From the NCBI RefSeq assembly GCF_036016195.1, contig NZ_JAYWTM010000004.1:496001-560000 (forward strand): 64,000 nucleotides of DNA, written 5' to 3'. A program made the translations under genes and the position numbers. The notes under the pieces are model-generated. The model did no database searches and was not told where the DNA came from. It saw only the letters and a program-made list of their open reading frames with translations. Source of the DNA: Brenneria populi. Lineage in GTDB: Bacteria > Pseudomonadota > Gammaproteobacteria > Enterobacterales > Enterobacteriaceae. This document shows positions 25,579 to 33,847 of the stretch, in pieces (position 1 is the first letter of the stretch; each line of letters opens with the position of its first letter).

Positions 25579-27006
25579 TTAAAGGTTCTCCGGGCGCGGC
25601 TGAATCGGCGGTTGAACCTCGGCCGGAATAGGACAGCGGTAGGGCGTTTCCGCGGTCTGCTCGGCGTGGGCCGCCTTCGCCCGCGCCAGCAGCGCCGCGT
25701 CCGTCAACGCGTCAATAGCCGTGGCGGCCATGATTTTGGCGACATGCGCCAGCCCTTTATGCGCGGCGGGCATTTTCCCCTGGGCGGTCAACTGCCATGA
25801 ATGGCCCGGCGTGCCGATGGCCATCGTCGGGACATGCGCCTGTACGGTGGGGATCACCCAGCTGACGTCGCCGACGTCGGTGGAGCCGATCATGATTTCA
25901 CCCTGAACATCCAGCGGGATAAGGTAATCGCTGAGCGGCTTTAACTGCGCGGGCTTCATGCCGGCGCGGCGATAGTCGCTGGCGATCTCCTCCGGGCTTA
26001 ACGTGGACTGAATTTCGGCGGCGAAAGCCATATCCTCGGCATCGAACGGCACCGGCCCCAGCGCTTCGAAATTGCGCTGCATCGCCTCCTCCAGCGGACG
26101 GTTGCCCAGCAGATTGGAAACGGCGCTCATAATGCTGATAGCCACCTGGGTATCCGTCATCATGGCGGCGCCGTTGGCCACGCGCGTCACCCGTTCGTTG
26201 AGATCGAACATGGTACGCACATCGCGGGCGCGAATGGCGTAACGAACGGCGGCCTTCGCCTGCACCACATTCGGCGCGATACCGCCGGAATCGAGCATCG
26301 CATAGTGAATGCGGCAATCCTGCGGCACATGTTCGCGCAGAAACTGAACGCCGACGTTCATCAGCTCGACGGCATCCAGCGCGCTGCGGCCCAGATGAGG
26401 CGAAGCGGCGGCATGGGAAGAACGCCCGGTAAAATGGAAATCCATCCGGGTGTTGGCCAGCGATCGCGGCTTCGCCACTTCATGATGGGAGTTGGGGTGC
26501 CAGGTAATGGCGACATCGACGCCGTCAAACGCGCCGGCGCGCGCCATAAAGGATTTGGCGGCGCCGCCCTCTTCGGCAGGACAGCCGTAATAGCGCACCC
26601 GTCCCGGCAGGCCGGTTTGCTCCAGCCACGTTTTGATCGCCGCGGCGGCCAGCATCGCCGCCGCGCCCAGCAGATTATGCCCGCAGCCGTGTCCGTTGCC
26701 GTTTCCCGGCAGCGGGCACGGTGTGGCGACGCCGGACGCCTGGCTAAGCCCCGGCAAGGCGTCATACTCGCCCAGAATGGCGATGACGGGGCCGCCCTCG
26801 CCCGCTTCTCCCATCACCGCGGTGGGAATATCGGCGACGTTTTCCGTCACGCGGAATCCCTGTTTTTTCAGCATCGCCGTGTGCTCGGCCACGGAACGAT
26901 ACTCCGCGTAGCAAATTTCCGGCATACCCCAGACGCGATCGCTCAAATCACAAAACTCAGCCTTGAGCTCATCCACCCATTTCCAGACTAACTCTTTATT
27001 TTGCAT
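25579..27006 (-). CDS. M20-family amidohydrolase, AbgB-like
   Basis: A metal-dependent amidohydrolase of the M20D group, close to the AbgB subunit of aminobenzoyl-glutamate hydrolase. It has AILGEYDALPGLSQ near residue 74, GHGCGHNLLGAAAM with metal-binding Cys/His near 108, the catalytic CPAEEGGAAK near 141, a lid-domain region WHPNSHHEV and the late GSTDVGDVSWVIP with metal and substrate residues. The length is 475 aa. AbgB works with AbgA, but no abgA or abgT is present. Here the gene leads an operon with a peptide-type importer, so it probably hydrolyses the imported compound in the cytoplasm. Confidence 0.9.
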   Translation of the reverse strand: MQNKELVWKWVDELKAEFCDLSDRVWGMPEICYAEYRSVAEHTAMLKKQGFRVTENVADIPTAVMGEAGEGGPVIAILGEYDALPGLSQASGVATPCPLPGNGNGHGCGHNLLGAAAMLAAAAIKTWLEQTGLPGRVRYYGCPAEEGGAAKSFMARAGAFDGVDVAITWHPNSHHEVAKPRSLANTRMDFHFTGRSSHAAASPHLGRSALDAVELMNVGVQFLREHVPQDCRIHYAMLDSGGIAPNVVQAKAAVRYAIRARDVRTMFDLNERVTRVANGAAMMTDTQVAISIMSAVSNLLGNRPLEEAMQRNFEALGPVPFDAEDMAFAAEIQSTLSPEEIASDYRRAGMKPAQLKPLSDYLIPLDVQGEIMIGSTDVGDVSWVIPTVQAHVPTMAIGTPGHSWQLTAQGKMPAAHKGLAHVAKIMAATAIDALTDAALLARAKAAHAEQTAETPYRCPIPAEVQPPIQPRPENL

Positions 27007-27241
27007 GACGATCCTTAGAATTTAGCGTTATGCGGAACGACGGGCGCATCGGGCCCCGGAGAGCCTCCAGAATGCGACAAAAATAATCCGCAATGCCAAT
27101 GAGCAATTCACACCCCCTATTCCAAAAATTCATAGTTTGGCGCAGGTCATGCCCAGGAAGACGCCCCCCGGCCACCGCGCTGCCGTACGGCAACGTAGCG
27201 GCGCTCAGGCGCAGGAATCAGGAGAGAAAACGGAAAGGTTC
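27007..27241. other. Promoter region of the M20/ABC transporter operon
   Basis: No gene is seen. The stretch lies between the amidohydrolase start (minus strand) and the ERIC element, and is the likely site of LysR-type control. I could not define an operator. Confidence 0.4.
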
Positions 27242-27368
27242 TATACCCAAAATAATTCGAGTTGTAGGAAGGCGGCGACGCAGGGAATCCCCAGGAGCTT
27301 ACCGCAGTAAGTGACTGGGGCGAGCGAGGAAAGCCAACGCACCTGTAGCTTGAAGGATGACGGGTATA
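27242..27368. repeat. ERIC element (127 bp)
   Basis: A full-length enterobacterial repetitive intergenic consensus element. It begins TATACCCAAAATAATTCGAG and ends ATGACGGGTATA as inverted ends. Its core contains GAATCCCCAGGAGCTTAC and GTAAGTGACTGGGGCGAGCG, matching the ERIC primer sequences in common use. It lies between the LysR gene 3' end and the promoter of the amidohydrolase operon, and would form a long hairpin in any read-through transcript. Confidence 0.93.
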
Positions 27369-27418
27369 ATGCGCGCAGCCCTAAGCCGCGGCGGGATAAA
27401 CGTCGGAAATGGGGCCGA

Positions 27419-28339
27419 TTAACCCACGGCCAGCTCCGGCAGGACGGAAGCCGCCGCGAGTCGCCAGAACTCTTCACCTTGCCGGTTGCGCAGCGCCGGC
27501 TGTCGGTACAAACGGATATCCAGCGGCAGATCCCAATGGCTATCGCCCGCGCAGATCAGCTCGCCGCCGGCAAGCTCCTCCTTCACCAGGCTTTCCGGCA
27601 GCCAGGCGACCCCGGTGCCGGATAGCGCCATCGCCTTGAGATTGATCGACATGCTGTTTTCATAGATCGGCTCCAGCGGCAACGGTTTGACGAGCAGCAT
27701 TTGCGTGAGCGCATGGGCAAAAAACGAATGTTTGCCATAGCTCAACCAGGGAACCGGATCGCGCGAAAATCCGATCGGATAGAGCGGACGCCCCCGGCCA
27801 TCCGGGCGACAGACCGCAATCGCGCGCTCGCTCCCCAGCGTCAGCATGGGGTAAGCGGCGAGCTGCTTGATTAACGACACCGAATCATGGGCATAGGTCA
27901 GCAGGAAATCCGTCTCGCCGCCGTGCAGCAAAGAAATATGTTCGACAAACGTCGGCTTTTGATCGCACAGCCGTATGTAGCCCATACGCTGCTGGCGATT
28001 AACGTGCTTAAACCACTCGGGGAAAAACGTCAGCGACAGGGTATTCAGCATGGCGAAGCGCATAACCGCGGTGCGTTTCTCATAGCGCTGATGCATATTA
28101 CTGCGCAAGTGCGCCATGGCGAACACGGTTTCATTGGCCGTGGCGAGAAACGCCTGGCCTTCCGGCGTCAAGGTCACGGGATAGGTTTTACGATCGAACA
28201 GCGGCACGCCGAGCCACTCTTCCAGCTGGCGAATACGGCGGCTCAAGGCGGATTGCGTGATATGGCGCTCATTGGCGGCGCGGGTAAAACTATAACAACG
28301 TGAGACGCTGAGGAAATCTTCAAACCATTTCAGCTCCAT
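27419..28339 (-). CDS. LysR-family transcriptional regulator
   Basis: This is the likely regulator of the downstream M20/ABC/MmgE operon. The N-terminal helix-turn-helix (SFTRAANERHITQSALSRRI, then RQLEEWLGVPLFDR) occupies residues 18-55, and an effector domain fills the rest. The ATG at 28339, preceded by AGAGG, starts MELKWFEDFLSV and gives 306 aa; the reading frame is open 120 codons further upstream but that part has no LysR features. Unusually for the family, it points the same way as the operon it probably controls. Confidence 0.88.
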   Translation of the reverse strand: MELKWFEDFLSVSRCYSFTRAANERHITQSALSRRIRQLEEWLGVPLFDRKTYPVTLTPEGQAFLATANETVFAMAHLRSNMHQRYEKRTAVMRFAMLNTLSLTFFPEWFKHVNRQQRMGYIRLCDQKPTFVEHISLLHGGETDFLLTYAHDSVSLIKQLAAYPMLTLGSERAIAVCRPDGRGRPLYPIGFSRDPVPWLSYGKHSFFAHALTQMLLVKPLPLEPIYENSMSINLKAMALSGTGVAWLPESLVKEELAGGELICAGDSHWDLPLDIRLYRQPALRNRQGEEFWRLAAASVLPELAVG

Positions 28340-28563
28340 AGCAAGAAACCTCTGTCTGGACGAAAGGGAACAAAGTATTTTTCGACTAGGGGTTAACTTA
28401 AAAGCAATAATCACGCCATATTTAAAATTATAGAAAATCAGAAAGTTATCTGAAAATCGCGTCACTCCGCAGCACAAAAAACCGGCAGCAATGCACAAAA
28501 AAAGTGCGATACGACTCATTGTCGTAACGGCAACCCTTTGCACGCATTGCGCAGCGTAAATCG
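28340..28563. other. Gene-free region upstream of the LysR gene
   Basis: Nothing coding is supported here. The part nearest the LysR gene is AT-rich and is the probable promoter. The rest adjoins the integrase remnant. Confidence 0.4.
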
Positions 28564-28955
28564 TTATCTTTCCGCGCATCCCGATATCAATGGCTCGCAT
28601 ATCGGCTCTCTCTGTCCGAATTCGACCACATTGATCTCTTTTCCGATCGCCTTCGGGCTGCGCTTCGTTTGCTTCATCGTCCGGGCAAGGCTGCGGGCCG
28701 TCTCGCATGCGCGAACGATATCGGCAAAATCAGATACATTTCCCATCGCGGCTCTGATAACTTCCCATCGTGCTTTACCGCCGTTCGTCGCCCGACACCC
28801 GCGCGGCGCTGGATGATGTAGATTTTTTCCGTATCACCGATTTTCACACCGAAGCCCGCGGGTGAATCGCGGTGGTCGTCGGTGATAAGATAGGATTTTC
28901 GTCCCAGGCGAGAAACATCGATGATACGCTCTTCGGGATCGCTGACCGACTTCAC
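28564..28955 (-). pseudogene. N-terminal remnant of a tyrosine integrase
   Basis: Two overlapping minus-strand frames together resemble the N-terminal arm and start of the core-binding domain of island-type tyrosine recombinases. The first frame reads SRLGRKSYLITDD, then GFGVKIGDTEKIYIIQRR. The second, after a frameshift near 28745, reads GNVSDFADIVRACETARSLA and RTMKQTKRSP, corresponding to the usual IGxxSDFxDIxxAREKAR...MKxTKxNPNEI pattern. The catalytic domain is missing. No tRNA or attachment site is visible beside it. It suggests past insertion of a mobile element between the LysR block and mutS. Confidence 0.65.
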
Positions 28956-29160
28956 ATCAACAAATAACTTATTGATATAATAGAATGATTGAGCGGTATT
29001 CTTATCTAAGCGTCCCAGATGCCTATCAGCCCGATAGGATAGCAGCCCATCCTATCCAGGATGCGCCCGGCATACCCATTTATGGATTCAGGCGGTTTTT
29101 GGGCGATGTATCAACGGCCGCCTGAGCTAACGGAAAGATTAAAAATCGAGTAAAATCAAT

Positions 29161-31725
29161 ATGACTGAAGCCACAGACAAGGACTTCACCGCCCACACGC
29201 CAATGATGCAGCAGTACTTCAAACTGAAGGCGCAGCACCCGGAAATTCTGCTGTTTTACCGTATGGGCGACTTTTATGAGATGTTTTACGACGATGCCAA
29301 GCGAGCATCCCAGCTTTTAGATATCTCGCTGACGAAACGGGGAGCCTCCGCCGGCGAGCCCATTCCGATGGCCGGCGTGCCCCACCACGCGGTGGAAAAC
29401 TACCTGGCGAAGCTGGTGCAGCTGGGCGAATCGGTCGCCATCTGCGAACAGATCGGCGATCCCGCCGCCAGCAAAGGGCCGGTTGAGCGCAAAGTAGTGC
29501 GCATCGTCACGCCCGGCACCATCAGCGATGAAGCGCTGCTGAAAGAAAAACAGGACAATCTGTTAGCCGCCATCTGGCAGGACGGGCGGGGATTCGGCTA
29601 CGCCACGCTGGATATCGGCTCCGGTCGTTTCCGCGTAACCGAACCCGGCGATCGGGAAACGATGATCGCGGAGCTGCAGCGCACCAATCCGGCGGAGCTG
29701 CTCTATCCCGAATCTTTTGAATCCATGTCGTTGATCGAGCATCGTCACGGATTACGCCGTCGCCCGCTATGGGAGTTTGAGCTGGATACCGCCCGCCAAC
29801 AGTTAAACCTGCAGTTCGGTACCCGCGACCTCACCGGGTTCGGCGTTGAACAGGCGAAACTCGCGCTGCGCGCCGCCGGCTGTTTGCTGCAATACGCCAA
29901 AGATACGCAGCGTACCTCGCTGCCCCATATTCGCGGCATCACCATGGAACGCCAGCAGGACGGCATCATTATGGACGCCGCCACGCGGCGCAATCTGGAG
30001 CTGACGCAAAACCTGTCCGGCGGTACGGAAAATACGCTGGCCGCGGTGCTGGACTGCACGGTGACGCCAATGGGCAGCCGAATGTTAAAGCGCTGGCTGC
30101 ATATGCCCAGCCGCGACATTGAGACGCTGACCCGCCGCCAGCGATCCATCGGCGCCTTGCAGGATCTCAGCGCCGAATTACAGCCCTATCTGCGGCAGGT
30201 CGGCGACCTGGAGCGCATTCTGGCGCGTCTGGCGCTCCGCTCCGCCCGCCCGCGCGATTTGGCGCGCATGCGTCACGCCTTCCAGCAGCTTCCCGATATC
30301 CGCGCGCTACTGGCGCCGCTGGAAACCGACTATATTCGCCAGTTGGTCGAGCAGATTGGACAGTTTGACAAGTTGCGCGATCTGCTTGAACGCGCGGTGG
30401 TGGAAGCGCCGCCGGTGCTGGTGCGCGACGGCGGCGTTATCGCCCCGGGCTACAGCGCGGAGCTGGATGAGTGGCGGGCGCTGGCGGACGGCGCCAGCGA
30501 TTATCTGGACCGGCTTGAGATCCGCGAACGCGAAAAGCTGGGAATCGATACGCTCAAGGTCGGCTTCAACGGCGTGCATGGTTACTACATTCAGGTCAGC
30601 CGCGGCCAGAGCCATCTGGTGCCGATACATTACGTCCGCCGCCAGACGTTAAAAAACGCCGAGCGCTACATCATTCCCGAGCTGAAAGAGTACGAAGACA
30701 AGGTGCTGACCTCCAAAGGCAAGGCGCTGTCGCTGGAAAAAGCGCTCTATGATAAGCTGTTCGACCTGTTGCTGCCGCATCTGGCGGAGCTGCAACAGAG
30801 CGCCTCGGCCCTGGCCGAACTGGATGTGCTGGCGAATCTGGCGGAGCGCGCCTATACGCTCAATTATGTCTGCCCGACGCTCAGCGATAAGCCCGGCATC
30901 AACATCGCCGGCGGACGCCATCCGGTGGTGGAACAGGTTCTCAGCGAACCCTTTATTTCCAACCCGCTGTCGCTGTCGCCGCAGCGCCGCATGCTGATTA
31001 TCACCGGTCCCAACATGGGGGGAAAAAGCACCTATATGCGTCAGGCGGCGTTAATCGTCCTGATGGCGCACATCGGCTGCTTCGTTCCGGCGGATCGGGC
31101 GGTGATCGGCCCGGTAGACCGCATTTTCACTCGCGTCGGCGCGGCCGACGACCTGGCCTCCGGCCGTTCGACCTTTATGGTGGAGATGACGGAAACCGCC
31201 AATATCCTGCATAACGCGACGGAAAACAGCCTGGTATTGATGGATGAAATCGGCCGCGGCACCTCGACCTATGACGGCCTCTCCCTGGCCTGGGCCTGTG
31301 CGGAAAACCTGGCCAACAAGATCAAGTCCATGACGCTGTTCGCCACCCACTATTTTGAATTAACCAATCTGCCGGAAAAAATGGAAGGCGTGGCGAACGT
31401 GCATCTGGACGCGCTGGAGCACGGCGATACCATCGCATTCATGCACAGCGTGCAGGACGGCGCGGCCAGCAAAAGCTATGGCCTGGCGGTCGCGGCGCTG
31501 GCGGGCGTGCCGAAAGATGTCATTAAGCGGGCGCGCAAAAAGCTCAAGGAGCTGGAGACGCTGTCGAACAACGCATCGACGAGCCATATCGACGGCGCGC
31601 AGCTGACGCTGCTGGGCAACGAAGAGCCGTCGCCCGCCGTCGAGGCCCTGGAAGCCATCGATCCCGACGCGTTGACGCCGCGCCAGGCCTTGGATTGGCT
31701 ATACCGCCTGAAGAAAATGCTGTAA
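29161..31725 (+). CDS. mutS: DNA mismatch repair protein MutS
   Basis: MutS recognises mismatches and recruits MutL. The mismatch-wedging motif is F38-Y39-E40 in GDFYEMF. The Walker A GPNMGGKST starts at residue 616, Walker B is LVLMDEIGRGTSTYDG, and the C-terminus LTPRQALDWLYRLKKML is the tetramerisation tail. The length of 854 aa matches E. coli (853). It is monocistronic with a strong terminator. In E. coli the gene lies near rpoS, far from nlpE; here they are neighbours. Confidence 0.98.
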   Translation: MTEATDKDFTAHTPMMQQYFKLKAQHPEILLFYRMGDFYEMFYDDAKRASQLLDISLTKRGASAGEPIPMAGVPHHAVENYLAKLVQLGESVAICEQIGDPAASKGPVERKVVRIVTPGTISDEALLKEKQDNLLAAIWQDGRGFGYATLDIGSGRFRVTEPGDRETMIAELQRTNPAELLYPESFESMSLIEHRHGLRRRPLWEFELDTARQQLNLQFGTRDLTGFGVEQAKLALRAAGCLLQYAKDTQRTSLPHIRGITMERQQDGIIMDAATRRNLELTQNLSGGTENTLAAVLDCTVTPMGSRMLKRWLHMPSRDIETLTRRQRSIGALQDLSAELQPYLRQVGDLERILARLALRSARPRDLARMRHAFQQLPDIRALLAPLETDYIRQLVEQIGQFDKLRDLLERAVVEAPPVLVRDGGVIAPGYSAELDEWRALADGASDYLDRLEIREREKLGIDTLKVGFNGVHGYYIQVSRGQSHLVPIHYVRRQTLKNAERYIIPELKEYEDKVLTSKGKALSLEKALYDKLFDLLLPHLAELQQSASALAELDVLANLAERAYTLNYVCPTLSDKPGINIAGGRHPVVEQVLSEPFISNPLSLSPQRRMLIITGPNMGGKSTYMRQAALIVLMAHIGCFVPADRAVIGPVDRIFTRVGAADDLASGRSTFMVEMTETANILHNATENSLVLMDEIGRGTSTYDGLSLAWACAENLANKIKSMTLFATHYFELTNLPEKMEGVANVHLDALEHGDTIAFMHSVQDGAASKSYGLAVAALAGVPKDVIKRARKKLKELETLSNNASTSHIDGAQLTLLGNEEPSPAVEALEAIDPDALTPRQALDWLYRLKKML

Positions 31726-31753
31726 TCCCCGGCGATAGGGCTACGCAAAGCCA

Positions 31754-31785
31754 AAAGGCGCCGAACGATCGGCGCCTTTCTTATT
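31754..31785. terminator. Bidirectional terminator between mutS and nlpE
   Basis: A perfect 11-base stem AAAGGCGCCGA / TCGGCGCCTTT with loop ACGA (31754-31779), followed by CTTATTT on the plus strand and preceded by A's that give T's on the minus strand. It serves the convergent mutS and nlpE. Confidence 0.85.
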
Positions 31786-31806
31786 TACCTTATTACTTAC
31801 TCACCG

Positions 31807-32499
31807 CTATTTCACCGCGCTATCGCACCCTTGCCGCGCATTCATCCGCACCGTAGCGCCGTCAGGCACCAGCGCTTTGCTCACCTTCCCATCCTCCATG
31901 GAAGGGATGACGGCGAAGTGCGCCGAAAACTCGGTAAATACCGGCGCGCCCGCCGCCGTCCTGACCTTCATATACTGCTGTTCCAGCATGACGTTATTCG
32001 CCACCGTAAACGTTTTTCCCGTGGCGCAATCGGCAAAGAGCGCGGCATCGGCCATATAACGATACATTCCCTTCATCGCCATCGGCGTATCCGGCAAGGC
32101 CAGCTCCGTGGCATTCAGCCGATAAGCGTGCGGCGAATCGATGGGAATGCCCTCTTGATCCAGCATCTCCAGATCCCTCCCCTGCGGACGGAAATAAAGT
32201 TTGTCGCCGTGGCTATCGGTCAGCACCAGTTTATCCGCCGTCCGCCGCCACTGACCATATTCAGCAAAGGTATTCGTTCCCTCACGCGTCGTTTGATAAT
32301 GCTGCCGCAGAATAAACGTGCCATCTTCTGACAAAAACAGCGACGTATCAATGCCTTCGCAATCAGCACAGGGCAATATGCCACGATAGCTCTGCGCCAT
32401 CGGTTTTAGGGGCTCTTCCTGCATCTGCGAACGAGTGTGACACCCGATCAGCACAGGTATTACCGCAACCAACAGCGCGCCAATCGCCAGTTTCTTCAC
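31807..32499 (-). CDS. nlpE: Envelope stress lipoprotein NlpE
   Basis: NlpE (CutF) is an outer-membrane lipoprotein that activates the Cpx response to surface contact and lipoprotein or copper stress. The lipidated cysteine is C20 (IPVLIGC). The N-terminal barrel carries the CxxC pair C44/C47 (LPCADCEG). The C-terminal domain starts near GMYRYMADAALFADC and ends with CDSAVK, giving the second cysteine pair. The length is 230 aa (236 in E. coli). Confidence 0.94.
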   Translation of the reverse strand: MKKLAIGALLVAVIPVLIGCHTRSQMQEEPLKPMAQSYRGILPCADCEGIDTSLFLSEDGTFILRQHYQTTREGTNTFAEYGQWRRTADKLVLTDSHGDKLYFRPQGRDLEMLDQEGIPIDSPHAYRLNATELALPDTPMAMKGMYRYMADAALFADCATGKTFTVANNVMLEQQYMKVRTAAGAPVFTEFSAHFAVIPSMEDGKVSKALVPDGATVRMNARQGCDSAVK

Positions 32500-32577
32500 T
32501 ATTATTCTCCTGCCGGGGTCGGTTATTTTACTGATAAGTTATTCTACTGCTTATCAACCAGCGCATAATAATTCCTA

Positions 32578-33123
32578 TTAACGCGCGGTTTGCCAGTCGG
32601 AAAATGTGATTTCCAGACTATTCTCGCTGTCGGACAACCAGATAATGCCTTCCTGTAAGGTAGCCTGTAGCGTCATATTTTTCTTTGCCAAAGCGGCGAG
32701 TTGGGCCAGTTGACGATCGTCCAGAAAATATATCGCCAAATTCTTATACCCCGAGACTTTGCCCGCAATATTTTGCCACCACACCTGCGCGGCGCGTTCG
32801 CCATAGGCGTAGAGAACGACTGAACGAGACAGGCTGCAGGCTTTCTTCAGCCGTTTTTCATCCGGCAACCCCAGTTCAATCCACTGTTCCAGCTCCAGCG
32901 TATCATTACGCAACCAAATTTCCGGCTCATCGTCGGCGCTCAGACCTTTCGTGAAGCGTAAATTCTCATCCGCATGGCAGATCCAGGCCAGTAAACGCAA
33001 CATCATCCGCTGCTCCGTTTCTGAAGGGTGCTGGGCGATGGTCAGGTTAGCGTCATAGAAAAAATGGCGATCCATATCCGCGATATTGATCGCCGCCTTG
33101 TACACCGTTGCTTTTAATGCCAT
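32578..33123 (-). CDS. yaeQ: YaeQ family protein
   Basis: A 181 aa protein matching E. coli YaeQ, a PD-(D/E)xK-nuclease-like fold protein of unproven function. Landmarks are ALKATVYKAAINIADMDRHF at the start, LAWICHADENLRFTKGLSA near residue 47, EIWLRNDTLELEQWIELG near 67 and the C-terminal SLEITFSDWQ. It precedes nlpE on the same strand by 78 bases, the usual order. Confidence 0.95.
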   Translation of the reverse strand: MALKATVYKAAINIADMDRHFFYDANLTIAQHPSETEQRMMLRLLAWICHADENLRFTKGLSADDEPEIWLRNDTLELEQWIELGLPDEKRLKKACSLSRSVVLYAYGERAAQVWWQNIAGKVSGYKNLAIYFLDDRQLAQLAALAKKNMTLQATLQEGIIWLSDSENSLEITFSDWQTAR

Positions 33124-33351
33124 CTGTTACCCCATATTTATCCGCGGACAGTGTACTTGAGTTCCGGCTCTCCTCACAGCAAAGACGCGCGCGATAACGA
33201 AACAGAGAGATTGGAATACTGATAACCTATTTGCGCCTATGCTATAGTCGATTTGATGAATAGAGTTTATCTTCGTAGGCTTACAACATCCGTCGCAGTA
33301 ACATGAGGATGCGCGCATGTCTACCGGGTTAGACTTTCAGGGGAGGATATA

Positions 33352-33552
33352 GTGCAAGAATACTGTGAATTAGTACGCCGCATATATGCGGAGATCGCCA
33401 GTGGCGATCTGGGCTATATACCCGACTCGCTGGGTTGCGTATTGAAAACCCTGGATGGCATCGCCGCCAACGACGAACTGCCATCCTCTGTCAGGGAACA
33501 GGCGGCTTACGCCGCCGCCAACTTATTGGTGAGCGATTATGTCAATGAGTAA
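33352..33552 (+). CDS. yaeP: YaeP family protein
   Basis: A 66 aa protein of unknown function that matches E. coli YaeP over its whole length (EYCELVRRIYAEIASGDLGY, AAYAAANLLVSDYVNE). The start is GTG at 33352, preceded by GGGAGGA. The stop overlaps the rof start, so the two are translationally coupled. Confidence 0.93.
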   Translation: MQEYCELVRRIYAEIASGDLGYIPDSLGCVLKTLDGIAANDELPSSVREQAAYAAANLLVSDYVNE

Positions 33553-33799
33553 TGAATATCAACCCATCAACTGTGATGATTACGACAATCTGGAAGCCGC
33601 CTGCCAGCAGAATTTAATACTGACGCTGGAGCTGCGTAATGGCGAAACCGTTATCGGCAAAGCCAGCGACATGATCTCGCGTAAGCACGTTGAATACTTA
33701 GTGATCGAAGAGGCCGGCGCGACGCGCGAGCTGCGTCTCGACCACATTGTCAGCTTTAGCCACCCGGGAATCGGCAAAGTGGTGGTCAGCGAATCCTGA
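33539..33799 (+). CDS. rof: Rho-binding antiterminator Rof
   Basis: Rof (YaeO) binds the primary RNA site of Rho and inhibits termination. The product has the family core YQPINCDDYDNLEAACQQ, LTLELRNGE, ISRKHVEYLVIEEAG and TRELRLDHIVSFSHP. Two starts are possible. ATG at 33539 has GGTGAG at a good distance and overlaps the yaeP end by 14 bases. ATG at 33545 gives an N-terminus nearer to E. coli. Confidence 0.93.
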   Translation: MSMSNEYQPINCDDYDNLEAACQQNLILTLELRNGETVIGKASDMISRKHVEYLVIEEAGATRELRLDHIVSFSHPGIGKVVVSES

Positions 33800-33817
33800 T
33801 TCGTCCCGGTTCCCCTC

Positions 33818-33847
33818 AAACGGACAACAAAGGTTGTCCGTTTTCAT
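33818..33847. terminator. Bidirectional terminator between rof and tilS
   Basis: A perfect 11-base stem AAACGGACAAC / GTTGTCCGTTT with loop AAAG (33818-33843) and flanking A and T runs. The tilS stop codon at 33844-33846 directly abuts it. Confidence 0.85.

Noticed and set aside
28340..28708. Upstream extension of the LysR reading frame
   Set aside because: The helix-turn-helix begins right after the ATG at 28339, which has a good ribosome binding site; the added part overlaps the integrase remnant.
33127..33318. Small frame of 63 codons on the minus strand before yaeQ
   Set aside because: No ribosome binding site or recognisable family; the region more likely holds the yaeP-rof and yaeQ promoters.
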